From: Methylophilus aquaticus
GTDB taxonomy: Bacteria; Pseudomonadota; Gammaproteobacteria; Burkholderiales; Methylophilaceae
Assembly (NCBI RefSeq): GCF_030769565.1
Contig: NZ_JAVCAP010000015.1
Coordinates: 1 to 64,000, forward strand
Direction: 5' to 3'
DNA: 64,000 bases
The stretch's first letter is position 1, and every line of letters begins with the position of its first letter. The position numbers and the translations under genes were made by a program. The notes under the pieces were generated by a model, which did not search any database, was not told the DNA's origin, and was given only the letters and a program-made list of their open reading frames with translations. Below are positions 1-7,614 of this stretch, in pieces.

Positions 1-66
1 CGTGGGTTCTTCGGGTACGTTTCATTGCTTTCTTTCTCTGCTTTCTGCCGCCTATCGGCTGCAAGG

Positions 67-484
67 TTAAGCAAGAATATCACTTAAAACACTGTCCAGT
101 TTTCCGGGTCCACCTCTAACTACATTTTCTCCATCAAGTAATTTCCAATAAACTTCTGCTTGCACTCCATGAAAGAAGACATCTAATTTTCTAATTTCAC
201 TAAGCGGCCTTCTAATCTCTAACGCCAATTGGTCTTTTTCAGAAAGCAAATTATTTCCATCTACATAGGGGAATAATCCTGCGTCTGACAATAATGAATT
301 AAGTATCAACTCATATTTTGAAATATGAACTGCGATGCTCTAAGGCTCGGATTAAAAACTCAACCCCTTCTGAGAACTCTTCAGGGAGTGATAGCTTTTC
401 TGCTATGCCTTTAAGAATTTCAAAACCTTCATTCTCAATACACTCTAAATTTGATAATTTTTCCTTAAGGCTTAAATCTTTCAA
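67..484 (-). pseudogene. hamB: hamB-like helicase N-terminal fragment (Hachiman relic), frameshifted and truncated
   Basis: Read on the minus strand, a TTG at 482-484 overlaps the hamA stop codon as TTGA, the usual coupling of a two-gene defence operon. This frame gives about 57 residues ending SSYFKI-stop. The next frame continues at once with KYELILNSLLSDAGLFPYV and then VQAEVYWKLLDGENVV. Removing one base from the A4 run (T4 at 316-319 on the plus strand) would join the two frames, so this is a single-base frameshift. The joined N-terminus resembles HamB DEAD/DEAH helicases, in which a Q-motif-like VQAEVY..LL.GENVV stretch leads directly into Walker A. Here the similarity stops just where Walker A should begin, and an unrelated tail of about 15 residues runs to a stop. 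No helicase core is present, so the gene should be dead. The HamB assignment is from remembered family features, not a search. Confidence 0.6.
88..120. mobile_element. possible insertion-sequence end at the hamB break point
   Basis: The sequence around 95-115 (ctgtccagttttccggg on the plus strand) resembles the terminal sequence of many IS3-family elements, which carry a GAAAACTGGACA-type end. It lies exactly where the hamB reading frame loses similarity. No transposase is visible on either side and only 90 bases of the window remain to the left, so this is a weak call. Confidence 0.3.
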
Positions 485-1191
485 AGCGATAGTCCTTTAA
501 GTTTCTTATCGAACTCGTTTACCAATAGTTCTTTTGTGTTCATTGGCAATAGAATAAGCAAAATTTTCACGTCAGCTTTTAATTTTAAAGTTTGAAATTT
601 CTCATAGTATTTCCTGAATTCAGCTTCAATTTCTTCGCAATATTCTTTTGAAAACTCTTGATACTTAGCCAGAGTTGCAGAGTTATATGTTAGTAAAACC
701 GGTATATATAATTCAGGAAAGATTTCATCCAGCGACCTATTTGCGTGAAGTAATTTATCTACATGTTCTCTAAGAGGGTCGGTCTTTTCTACCTTATGGC
801 AGATTGCAGTAAACTCTTGCCGAAGGTAATTATTCTCAAGGTGAACACCCAACTCACCAATTACATCGGATATTGCGTCAGTTCCGCTTTTGTAAAATTT
901 GACTTCACCCAACCATAATTGCATTGTTCCTTCATTCATTACGACGTGAACAGCATCAAACCCTTTCACAGTGTCGTTAGCAGAATCTTTGAAGAATATT
1001 TTGCTAATTAGAGGTTCAGTTTCAAACTCTTGGCGAATAATTGCATGCAACAGAATTTCGCCTAGCTCGCCCCGTTTTTGATACTTTTCAGATGTATAGA
1101 CTGACTTTGCAGCTTCGCGAAGCGCCTTGCGCGGAGTCAATGGGGTCAGTCTCGATTGATTTCCATCAAGCGGCCAACCTTTTAATATCAA
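481..1191 (-). CDS. hamA: HamA-like DUF1837 protein (Hachiman effector), probably 5'-truncated
   Basis: The open frame codes for 236 residues. From about residue 35 it carries the features I associate with the DUF1837 domain of HamA, the nuclease partner of the Hachiman anti-phage system: [14 protein letters not shown], then [16 protein letters not shown] and LWLGEVKFY. These acidic/lysine stretches are PD-(D/E)xK-like and the probable nuclease site. The first about 25 residues ([18 protein letters not shown]) look like translated intergenic repeat, and the ATG lies inside the 3' end of higA. The normal N-terminal part therefore seems to have been replaced by the repeat at 1134-1159. Without a complete hamB downstream, the protein is unlikely to give Hachiman defence. 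It could still be translated, and a stand-alone role cannot be excluded. Confidence 0.65.
   Translation of the reverse strand: MILKGWPLDGNQSRLTPLTPRKALREAAKSVYTSEKYQKRGELGEILLHAIIRQEFETEPLISKIFFKDSANDTVKGFDAVHVVMNEGTMQLWLGEVKFYKSGTDAISDVIGELGVHLENNYLRQEFTAICHKVEKTDPLREHVDKLLHANRSLDEIFPELYIPVLLTYNSATLAKYQEFSKEYCEEIEAEFRKYYEKFQTLKLKADVKILLILLPMNTKELLVNEFDKKLKGLSL
1134..1159. repeat. repeat-like sequence at the hamA 5' junction
   Basis: The stretch reads caatggggtcagtctcgatt on the plus strand. A tract of this form (AATCGAG-CTGACCCCATT on the other strand) is common in proteobacterial intergenic DNA, often next to REP/RAYT-type elements. It separates the last codons of higA from the conserved part of hamA, so it marks a probable recombination joint. 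Only one copy was seen in this window. Confidence 0.4.
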
Positions 1192-1444
1192 ATTTGACTT
1201 TCTGCTGCGTTTGCCACAAATCGTATTTGGCTTGCATGGTAAGCCATAACTCAGATGAAGTGCCTAGCCAAAGAGATAGCCTAATCGCCATCTCTGCACT
1301 GATGTTGCTATTGGCATTGAGTATTTTGGATAAGCTGACGCGCGAAATTTTTAAGGCTTTTGCAGCCTCTGTCACGCTCATGGTCTCGGGGATCCATTCA
1401 CGTAACACGTGCCCGGGATGTGGGGGGTTGTGCATTTGGCTCAT
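1166..1444 (-). CDS. higA: HigA-family antitoxin (XRE helix-turn-helix)
   Basis: This 92-residue protein has the HigA/VapI-type layout: N-terminal [14 protein letters not shown], then a helix-turn-helix ([20 protein letters not shown]) at about residues 23-42, followed by [20 protein letters not shown], which is typical of plasmid-maintenance-type antidotes. It should bind and neutralise the HigB toxin encoded 11 bases upstream and repress the shared promoter. As in higBA loci generally, the toxin gene comes first. The gene looks intact, although its 3' end abuts the repeat that cuts into hamA. Confidence 0.9.
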   Translation of the reverse strand: MSQMHNPPHPGHVLREWIPETMSVTEAAKALKISRVSLSKILNANSNISAEMAIRLSLWLGTSSELWLTMQAKYDLWQTQQKVKFDIKRLAA

Positions 1445-1455
1445 GTGGACCTCTG

Positions 1456-1734
1456 TTAGTGATAGTCTTGGTAATCGACCAATTCAACATCTTCATCAAT
1501 AAATCTGAAAGTCAGCCGCCAATTACCGTTTACCCAAATGGCAAAATGGCCAGCTAAATCGTCTTTCAGCTCGTGTAAGCGCCACGCAGGTACATTTACA
1601 TCGTCTTTTGATCTTGCACTATCAAGCAACGCTAACTGCAGCCTGAGTTTTTCGGCGTGATGTGGTTGTATGCCTGCTTTGCTACCTGATTCAAAAAATG
1701 ACTTTAGGCCTTTATGCTTAAAGCTTTTAATCAT
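1456..1734 (-). CDS. higB: HigB/RelE-type mRNA interferase toxin
   Basis: At 92 residues it has the usual HigB length. It begins [18 protein letters not shown], the typical HigB start, and continues with a RelE-fold pattern: [42 protein letters not shown] and a C-terminal VDYQDYH. Toxins of this family cleave mRNA at the ribosome. The first gene of higBA, it is preceded by a palindromic operator at 1757-1780 and followed by higA. Intact, with no frameshift. Confidence 0.9.
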   Translation of the reverse strand: MIKSFKHKGLKSFFESGSKAGIQPHHAEKLRLQLALLDSARSKDDVNVPAWRLHELKDDLAGHFAIWVNGNWRLTFRFIDEDVELVDYQDYH

Positions 1735-1753
1735 GAGCGCTTAACCTGACAGA

Positions 1754-1783
1754 AGTGTAAACCGTTAGTTAACAGTTTACAAG
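1754..1783 (-). promoter_or_regulatory. higBA promoter with palindromic operator
   Basis: On the minus strand TTGTAA (1778-1783) and TACACT (1754-1759) are spaced by 17 bp, a credible sigma-70 promoter just upstream of higB. A 24-bp inverted repeat, gtaaac...gtttac at 1757-1780 (20 of 24 positions symmetrical), covers the spacer and most of both boxes. This is where autorepression by HigA, alone or with HigB, would be expected. Confidence 0.6.
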
Positions 1784-1786
1784 CCA

Positions 1787-2482
1787 TTAACCGCACTTAC
1801 TATCACCACAATTCAAGCAAGTCATACATCCATCCATGAGGATGCTTGCTTTGGTATTACACTTTTTGCAAAGCTGCGCGCCTTTTGGGAAGCCTTCGTC
1901 ATTTGTTTCTTCACCTGACTTGGCGTGTTTTTCCAGGTATTCGGCTTTTTTCTCTTCCACCAGTTTTTGCTGGTGTTCGTCTAAGCCTGGTTTTTTCAGC
2001 ATGCCGATTTCTTGCAGGTGAGTTTCTACTACTTCACCGATTTCGGCCACCAGGCTAGGCACGAACTTGCCGCCTTTTTTGAAGTAGCCGCCGCTAGGCT
2101 CAAATACGCTTTTCAGTTCTTCTACCAAAAAGGTGACATCGCCACCTTTACGGAACACGGCGGACATGACGCGGGTGAGTGCGACGATCCACTGGAAGTG
2201 CTCCATGTTTTTGGAGTTGATGAATATCTCAAACGGGCGGCGGTGCTCTTGTGGCGTGCCTTCGTTCATAATGACGTCGTTGATGGTGATGTAGAGCGCG
2301 TGCTCGGTCACCGGCGTTTTGATTTTGTAGGTGTTGCCCACCAGCATATCCGGGCGGCCCAATGGCTCACCCATTTGTATCACGTTGCTGGCCGGTGCCT
2401 GCGCTGCTGCCTCGGCTGCTTTTTTGTCTTCGTCTGTCACCAGTTTGTAGGCGGTGATTTTTTTATCGATTTTAATTGCCAT
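1787..2482 (-). CDS. nrdJb: NrdJb, small subunit-like part of split class II ribonucleotide reductase
   Basis: This 231-residue protein matches the C-terminal segment of cobalamin-dependent ribonucleotide reductase when that enzyme is split in two, as in Pseudomonas. The central part (MLVGNTYKIKTPVTEHALYITIND, FEIFINSKNM, VALTRVMSAVFRKGGD) is the TSCPD-type domain. The extreme C-terminus has a cysteine-rich tail (LCKKCNTKAS..CMTCLNCG.SKC) that in class II enzymes carries the cysteines re-reducing the active site. It lies 183 bp downstream of nrdJa on the same strand and has a strong Shine-Dalgarno (GAGGAG) before its ATG. It is presumably co-transcribed with nrdJa, with the hairpin element at 2573-2637 between them. 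Confidence 0.9.
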   Translation of the reverse strand: MAIKIDKKITAYKLVTDEDKKAAEAAAQAPASNVIQMGEPLGRPDMLVGNTYKIKTPVTEHALYITINDVIMNEGTPQEHRRPFEIFINSKNMEHFQWIVALTRVMSAVFRKGGDVTFLVEELKSVFEPSGGYFKKGGKFVPSLVAEIGEVVETHLQEIGMLKKPGLDEHQQKLVEEKKAEYLEKHAKSGEETNDEGFPKGAQLCKKCNTKASILMDGCMTCLNCGDSKCG

Positions 2483-2572
2483 GTTGTTCTCCTCAGTTGG
2501 AGTGCTTCAATATTGTGTATTCATTTATCCAAAGTTTTAGATGGTTGCCGTCGCGAGCGAGGCCAGTGCCAG

Positions 2573-2637
2573 GCGAAAAGCGGTTTTAAACCGGAGTGTA
2601 CAAATAGTACATGAGGATTTAAAACTGCTTTTCAACG
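2573..2637. repeat. long imperfect hairpin between nrdJa and nrdJb
   Basis: The left arm 2573-2601 (gcgaaaagcggttttaaacc...gtgtac), loop aaata at 2602-2606 and right arm 2607-2637 (gtac...atttaaaactgctttt) form an imperfect inverted repeat of roughly 26 paired positions. The gtac tips and the aaaagc/gcttt bases are exact. The form resembles dispersed intergenic repeats of betaproteobacteria. Within the nrdJ transcript it could act as an mRNA processing or stability hairpin. Confidence 0.55.
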
Positions 2638-2665
2638 CCGCAAAGGCGAGCGCAGCAGGCAAACA

Positions 2666-4831
2666 CTAAAACTTTCCGTAGTAGCCTTCCTTGAAGGCAT
2701 CAAACAGATTTGCCGCACTATGGATTTCTCCGTCGTACTCAATCTCTTCATTCCCTTTGGCTTCGATCTCGGTGCCATCTTCCAGCGTGAACTTGTATGT
2801 AGTGCTTTCGAGGTCTTTCTCGGTCACCAGCACACCCTGGAACGCTTCCGGGTTAAACCTAAAGGTCGTACAACCTTTCAGGCCTTTGTCGTACGCGTAG
2901 AGATAGATGTTTTTAAAGTCTTCAAAGTCGTAATCAGTTGGCACGTTGATGGTTTTGGAGATGGAGCTATCGATCCATTTTTGTGCAGCGGCCTGAATAT
3001 CGACGTGCGCTTTGGCCATGATGGTGGATGAATCGAGGAAGTAATCCGGCAGTTTTTCTTCTTCTGAAGTGCCAAACGGCATGGCTTTCGGGTTGATCAG
3101 TTCGCGGTAGGCCAGCAGCTCGTAGCTGAACACATCGACTTTCTCTTTGGACTTTTTACCTTCACGGATGACGTTACGTGCATAGTGGTGGGCAAAGCTG
3201 GGCTCAATACCGTTGCTGGCGTTGTTGGCCAGGCTTAAGCTGATCGTGCCGGTAGGTGCGATGGAGCTGTGGTGGGTAAAGCGCACGCCTTTGCTGGCAA
3301 TCTGGTTGCGCAGGCCTTCAGGGAACTGTTGCATATAGCGACTATATTTACCCAGCAACACTTTACCGGCCAGTTTTTGGCCAACCTTGATGCCATCCGC
3401 CGCCATTTCAGGGCGTACACGCAGCATGTCGGCGGTCACTTCAAATTTCTCATCCATGATCGGTGCAGGGCCTTTTTCTTCGGCCAGTTGCACGCCGACT
3501 TCCCAGCCGACTTCGGCCATAACGCGTGTTACTTCTTCAGTGAACTTGATGGAATCTTCATCACCATATTTCATTTTCAGCATGGTGAGGGTTGAACCCA
3601 ACCCTAAATAACCCATGCCGTGACGGCGTTTGCGGGCGATTTCCTGGCGTTGTTGTTCCAGCGGCAGGCCGTTGATTTCCACCACGTTATCCAGCATGCG
3701 GGTAAACACGGCAACTACTTTATGGTATTCGTCCCAGTCAAAATGCGCGTTGTCAGTGAATGGCTCACGCACAAACTTGGTCAGGTTGACCGAACCGAGC
3801 AGGCAAGCCCCGTAAGGTGGCAATGGCTGCTCGCCACAAGGGTTGGTGGCACGGATGTTTTCGCAGAACCAGTTATTGTTCATCTCGTTGACGCGGTCGA
3901 TCAGGATAAAGCCTGGCTCGGCGAAGTCGTAAGTGGAGGACATGATCACATCCCACAGACGGCGGGCCTTGATGATTTTATACACGCGGCAAGCCACTTT
4001 ACCGGCTTCCGGGCCCTCCAGTTTGGTCAGGTATTTGCCTTTGATCGGCCACTCGCGCCATACCACCTGGCTGTCGTCGTTGATGTTGAGGCCGTCGATA
4101 ATGGCTTCTTTTTCGGTGACAGGGAAAGCCAGTTTCCACTCGGCATCGGCTTTCACCGCTTCCATAAACTCTTTGGTAATCAGGCAGCTCAGGTTGAACT
4201 GGCGCAAACGGCCATTTTCACGCTTGGCCTTGATAAAGTCAGTCACGTCGGGATGCGAAATATCAAAGGTCGCCATTTGCGCACCGCGACGGCCACCGGC
4301 AGAAGACACGGTGAAACACATTTTGTCGTAGATATCCATAAACGACAGCGGGCCAGAAGTGTAAGCACCCGCTCCGGCAACAAACGCGCCTTTTGGGCGC
4401 AGCGTGGAAAACTCGTAACCAATGCCGCAACCGGCCTTGAGGGTCAGGCCTGCTTCGTGCACTTTAGCCAGAATATTGTCCATGCTGTCTTCCACCACGC
4501 CAGACACAGTGCAGTTAATGGTGGAGGTGGCAGGCTTATGCTCTTGCGCACCGGCGTTGGAAGTAATACGGCCTGCAGGGATAGCACCCCGGCGCAAAGC
4601 CCACAGGAATTTTTCGTGCCATTCGGCTTTTTTGGCTTCGGTGGTTTCTACATCAGCCAAAGCACGGGCCACGCGAGCATAAGAATCGTCCATATCCAAG
4701 TCAACATGCTCGCCAGATTTGGTTTTCAGGCGATATTTTTTATCCCAGATATCCAACGAGACCGGTTGCACCGGAATATCCACGGCGACGCCCTCTGAAT
4801 GGACTTTCTTTTGTTCAACTGCTTTCAGCAT
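2666..4831 (-). CDS. nrdJa: NrdJa, catalytic part of adenosylcobalamin-dependent (class II) ribonucleotide reductase
   Basis: About 721 residues; it reduces ribonucleotides to deoxyribonucleotides using adenosylcobalamin, without oxygen dependence. The ten-stranded barrel motifs are visible: NCTVSGVVEDSMD near residue 106, FNLSCL near 213, and the catalytic finger loop NPCGEQPLPPYGACLLGSVNL near 330 with the thiyl Cys and its Asn/Glu partners. Near the end come HHSSIAPTGTISLS and GCTTFRFN. An ATG at 4829-4831 preceded by GGGAG at six-base spacing is preferred over the GTG five codons upstream, which is part of that Shine-Dalgarno. The gene ends about 180 bases before nrdJb. The pair replaces the single long NrdJ of other bacteria. 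Expression is probably controlled by NrdR at 5008-5062. Confidence 0.93.
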   Translation of the reverse strand: MLKAVEQKKVHSEGVAVDIPVQPVSLDIWDKKYRLKTKSGEHVDLDMDDSYARVARALADVETTEAKKAEWHEKFLWALRRGAIPAGRITSNAGAQEHKPATSTINCTVSGVVEDSMDNILAKVHEAGLTLKAGCGIGYEFSTLRPKGAFVAGAGAYTSGPLSFMDIYDKMCFTVSSAGGRRGAQMATFDISHPDVTDFIKAKRENGRLRQFNLSCLITKEFMEAVKADAEWKLAFPVTEKEAIIDGLNINDDSQVVWREWPIKGKYLTKLEGPEAGKVACRVYKIIKARRLWDVIMSSTYDFAEPGFILIDRVNEMNNNWFCENIRATNPCGEQPLPPYGACLLGSVNLTKFVREPFTDNAHFDWDEYHKVVAVFTRMLDNVVEINGLPLEQQRQEIARKRRHGMGYLGLGSTLTMLKMKYGDEDSIKFTEEVTRVMAEVGWEVGVQLAEEKGPAPIMDEKFEVTADMLRVRPEMAADGIKVGQKLAGKVLLGKYSRYMQQFPEGLRNQIASKGVRFTHHSSIAPTGTISLSLANNASNGIEPSFAHHYARNVIREGKKSKEKVDVFSYELLAYRELINPKAMPFGTSEEEKLPDYFLDSSTIMAKAHVDIQAAAQKWIDSSISKTINVPTDYDFEDFKNIYLYAYDKGLKGCTTFRFNPEAFQGVLVTEKDLESTTYKFTLEDGTEIEAKGNEEIEYDGEIHSAANLFDAFKEGYYGKF

Positions 4832-5007
4832 CAATTTCTCCCACACCTTGGTGATTCTGTTTTATTTGGAAAAACTAAAACCAGCATGCAAGCATGTCGT
4901 TTTTACAGGGCTGGTCAAGTTTTGGAACGGGTTGGTGGGTGCATGTGGCATAGGGGTTTTTGCTGCAAAAAGCAGAAATATCCATTTGGGGTTGCCGCAC
5001 CGATCAA

Positions 5008-5062
5008 ACACAACATATTGTGTTGACCTCGATAATTTATGCCTTTATGTTGTGTGCGTCAA
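5008..5062 (-). promoter_or_regulatory. nrdJ promoter overlapped by tandem NrdR-box-like sites
   Basis: On the minus strand TTGACG (5057-5062), a 17-bp spacer and TAAATT (5034-5039) make a good sigma-70 promoter directed at nrdJa. The palindrome acacaacatattgtgt at 5008-5023 matches the NrdR box pattern (ACAC-AT-rich-GTGT) and would lie at about +10 to +25. A weaker site, with half tatgttgtgt ending at 5053, begins 30 bp away inside the spacer. Paired sites about three helical turns apart that overlap the promoter are how NrdR represses RNR operons. The leader from here to nrdJa is about 170 nt. Confidence 0.65.
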
Positions 5063-5211
5063 CCACTTTTTTCGGGTATTTTTTTGTGCCTGCATCTTGC
5101 ATTTTTGTCAGCATATACAGGACGTGGCCTGACGTAGTGGTGAGTCATCACTCACCTTGCAACACACATATTTGCATCAAAGCCACAACACAAATATGCG
5201 AGAATATCGGC

Positions 5212-6477
5212 ATGCCGCGTTTGCTCTATACCTTACTTATGTTTTTGGTGGCTTTACTGCTGCCCCTCAAGCTGCTTTGGCGCAGCCTGAAACAGCCAGA
5301 CTATCGCCAGCACTGGGCGGAGCGTTATGGCTTTTATAAATCCATCTCGTCTGCGCCGGTGATCTGGATTCATTGCGTATCCGTCGGTGAAACCCGTGCC
5401 ACGCAACCCCTGATACAGGCGCTGCTCACCGCTTATCCGCAACACACCCTATTAATCACCCATGGCACACCCACCGGCCGCGACACCAGCAGCCAGCTAT
5501 TTGCCGGTGAAATTGCCGAACAGCGCCTGGTGCAAGCCTATTTACCGGTAGATACGCCGGGCGCCGCCAAGCGCTTTTTGGAGCATTTCAAGCCGGCCAT
5601 CGGCTTGTTAATGGAAACCGAGCTATGGTTCCACTTAATCGATCAGGCCAGTAAACGGCAGATCCCGATGGCCCTGCTCAGCGCGCGCCTGTCTGAAAAA
5701 TCGGCACGTGGCTATGCCAAACTGGGCCAGCTTACGCGTACCGGCCTGCAACAACTGGCGCTGGTCGCCGCACAAACCGAGGCCGATGCCCAGCGCCTGC
5801 AAGCCCTGGGCGCAGAAAGAATAGTGGTGTGTGGCAACCTGAAGTTTGACGTGACGCCGCCCGCTGACAGTGCAGAAAAAGGCCAACAACTGCGCCAGCT
5901 ACTGGGTACACAGCGCCCCGTATGCATGGCGGCCAGCACGCGTGAAGGTGAAGAGCCTATGATTCTGGATGCCATGCAAGGGACAGAAGTACTGACCTTG
6001 CTTGTGCCGCGCCATCCGCAACGCTTTGCCGAAGTTGAAGCCCTGCTGAAAGCACGCGGCGTACGTTATGTATTGCGTACGGAATTAGCACAGCCCTTGC
6101 ATGCCGATATGCAGGTGGTGCTGGGCAACAGCATGGGCGAGATGTATACCTATTATGCTGCAAGCGACTTTGCCGTGATGGGCGGCAGTTTGCAGCCACT
6201 GGGCGGGCAAAACCTGATTGAAGCAGCTGCGATGGGCGTGCCCACCATCCTGGGGCCGCATATGTTTAATTTTGCGCAGGTGACACAAGCGGCAGTAGCC
6301 GCCGATGCGGCGGTGCAATTAAGTGATGTCACTGAGCTGAGTGGCATGATTGCCGCGTTGGCGGCGGATAAAGCGAAAGTGCACAAGATGTCGCAAGCGG
6401 CGAAGGGGTTTACCTTGCAGCATAGAGGGGCCACACAGAGGTTGATGGCAGTGATTGGGCCGTTATTAAAAAAGTAG
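5212..6477 (+). CDS. waaA: 3-deoxy-D-manno-octulosonic acid (Kdo) transferase
   Basis: This 421-residue glycosyltransferase (GT30) adds Kdo to lipid IVA during lipopolysaccharide core synthesis. It starts with a membrane anchor (MPRLLYTLLMFLVALLLPLKL), followed by family motifs: HCVSVGETRATQPLIQAL, TPTGRD, MLLMETELW-type GLLMETELWF, NLKFDV, STREGEE and the C-terminal nucleotide-sugar site GGSLQPLGGQNLIEAAAMGVPTI. The open frame extends upstream of 5212, but that part is intergenic and contains the nrdJ promoter. The ATG at 5212 aligns with the anchor expected for WaaA. The gene is transcribed divergently from nrdJa. Confidence 0.95.
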   Translation: MPRLLYTLLMFLVALLLPLKLLWRSLKQPDYRQHWAERYGFYKSISSAPVIWIHCVSVGETRATQPLIQALLTAYPQHTLLITHGTPTGRDTSSQLFAGEIAEQRLVQAYLPVDTPGAAKRFLEHFKPAIGLLMETELWFHLIDQASKRQIPMALLSARLSEKSARGYAKLGQLTRTGLQQLALVAAQTEADAQRLQALGAERIVVCGNLKFDVTPPADSAEKGQQLRQLLGTQRPVCMAASTREGEEPMILDAMQGTEVLTLLVPRHPQRFAEVEALLKARGVRYVLRTELAQPLHADMQVVLGNSMGEMYTYYAASDFAVMGGSLQPLGGQNLIEAAAMGVPTILGPHMFNFAQVTQAAVAADAAVQLSDVTELSGMIAALAADKAKVHKMSQAAKGFTLQHRGATQRLMAVIGPLLKK

Positions 6478-6520
6478 TTTGCTCAAATGGAAAGATCTTC
6501 GCATTTACGGTGCACCTGCG

Positions 6521-6742
6521 TTCGCCTCTAGGCGAGTGACTTTCTGTTGCTTGCCCCACAGAAAGTCACCAAAGAAGAGGGCACCCAGCCATCACGGCCT
6601 TCGGCTCCCTTGCGTTGCTCGGTAAAGTGGGCTGCCATCAAAACTCGCCCTGGCGGCTTGCACAAACCGCAAGCCACTGCGGAACTCAAACAGTTGATGG
6701 CAGAAAACTCCCACTTCACCTGCGCTACTCAGCGTGATGGGA
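6521..6742 (+). repeat. long intergenic repeat, copy 1
   Basis: Starts ttcgcctctaggcgagtgac, continues with a short inverted repeat built on agaaagtcacc, then a variable middle, and ends near ctgcgctactcagcg. Copy 3 (7317-7534) reads the same way on the opposite strand, including the shared pieces ggaactcaaacag, gaaaa-tccca and tgcgctactc. Copies 1 and 3 therefore form a large inverted repeat around copy 2. Confidence 0.7.
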
Positions 6743-6835
6743 TGGGATTTTTCTCGCCAAACTCACACCGTTGCAGTTAGGATGGTTGAAAAACACCAAT
6801 TCTTTTTTCAATCTACTGAGCTTCGCGCTCATCTG

Positions 6836-7167
6836 GTGTTCGGGGTCCCCATCTGCCGCGCCGACCGAGTAGCACAGGCAAAATAAGATCGAGCGAGCGG
6901 CTGTCCGAATCCCGCAGTGGCCTGCGTCTTTTGCAGGCCGCTAGGATGACAACTAACGTAGTGTTGCGGCGTAGGCTAACTCGTCTAGCGATGTTAAGCG
7001 TAGTGGCCGTAGCCAATTTCGCGAGCGCTTGGCTATAAGTCCGGCAAAGCAACGGACGAAAGTCCGAGGCCGAGCAACGCAGGAAAAAAGCGGAAGCTGG
7101 GGCGCCCTTTCTTTTGGTTACTTTATCTTTGGGCAAGCAAAGAAAAGTCACTCGCCGAGAGGCGAAA
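6836..7167 (-). repeat. long intergenic repeat, copy 2 (longest)
   Basis: Read on the minus strand it begins tttcgcctctcggcgagtga, continues with ttgcttgcccaaagat and aagtaaccaaaagaaagggc, and ends with ctactcgg..gcgcggcagatgg. The ends match copies 1 and 3, but the middle is about 100 bases longer and different in sequence. Confidence 0.7.
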
Positions 7168-7316
7168 AAGACCATTACATACAACAGGAAATATTCCGCG
7201 TGGGCATACATGCCCACCCTACATCACTACAAACCATTTTGGTTTTCACGGTAATCGAGCGGGACGCAATGCAAATAATCTCACCAGATGAAAAGCGTGT
7301 GGTTTTATGGGCCCCT

Positions 7317-7534
7317 ATTTGCCGCGCCGAGTAGCGCAGTCTGCGTGGGAATTTTCGGTCATTGCCTGTTTGAGTTCCGCGACAAGCCACGAAGTGTGTG
7401 GCTTGTTAGGGCGAGTTGCAATGGACGCCCACGCTGACGAGCAACGGAGGGAACAAACGGAAGCTAGGGTGCCCTTTCTTTTGGTTACTTTATCTTTGGG
7501 CAAGCAAAGAAAAGTGACTCGCCGAGGGGCGAAA
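7317..7534 (-). repeat. long intergenic repeat, copy 3
   Basis: The minus-strand copy shares the conserved head (cggcgagtcacttttctttg), the ccaaagataaagtaacc block and the tail ctgcgctactcggcgcggca with copies 1 and 2. The block ttttggttactttatctttg is identical in copies 2 and 3. Confidence 0.7.
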
Positions 7535-7614
7535 TAAAAGGCGTCGTATACTCACAAATGTAAAACGAATCCACCAAAGTCTAGACCAAAACAGATTGTT
7601 AGATTTTAATGGCA

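Larger units (their letters stand above)
6478..7614. other. 1.1-kb gene-free stretch made of dispersed repeats
   Basis: No convincing gene is present. The open frames here translate three versions of the same peptide (a KVTK..G..AS..LRCS pattern) because the DNA is one intergenic repeat in three copies (6521-6742, 6836-7167, 7317-7534). Between copies two and three lies a short unique piece containing a cgtgggcatacatgcccacc hairpin at about 7199-7218. Confidence 0.7.

Noticed and set aside
3620-4798. 392-aa open frame on the plus strand opposite nrdJa
   Set aside because: Shadow of a strongly coding strand: His/Gln-rich, no family features, no ribosome site.
4847-5007. Cobalamin riboswitch in the nrdJ leader
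   Set aside because: The leader has some hairpins, but I could not find a convincing B12-box (GCCACTG) in the right context. The NrdR boxes are the better-supported control.
6813-7217. 134-aa frame in the repeat region (minus strand)
   Set aside because: It is copy 2 of the intergenic repeat; the similar peptides in copies 1 and 3 come from shared DNA, not from a conserved protein.
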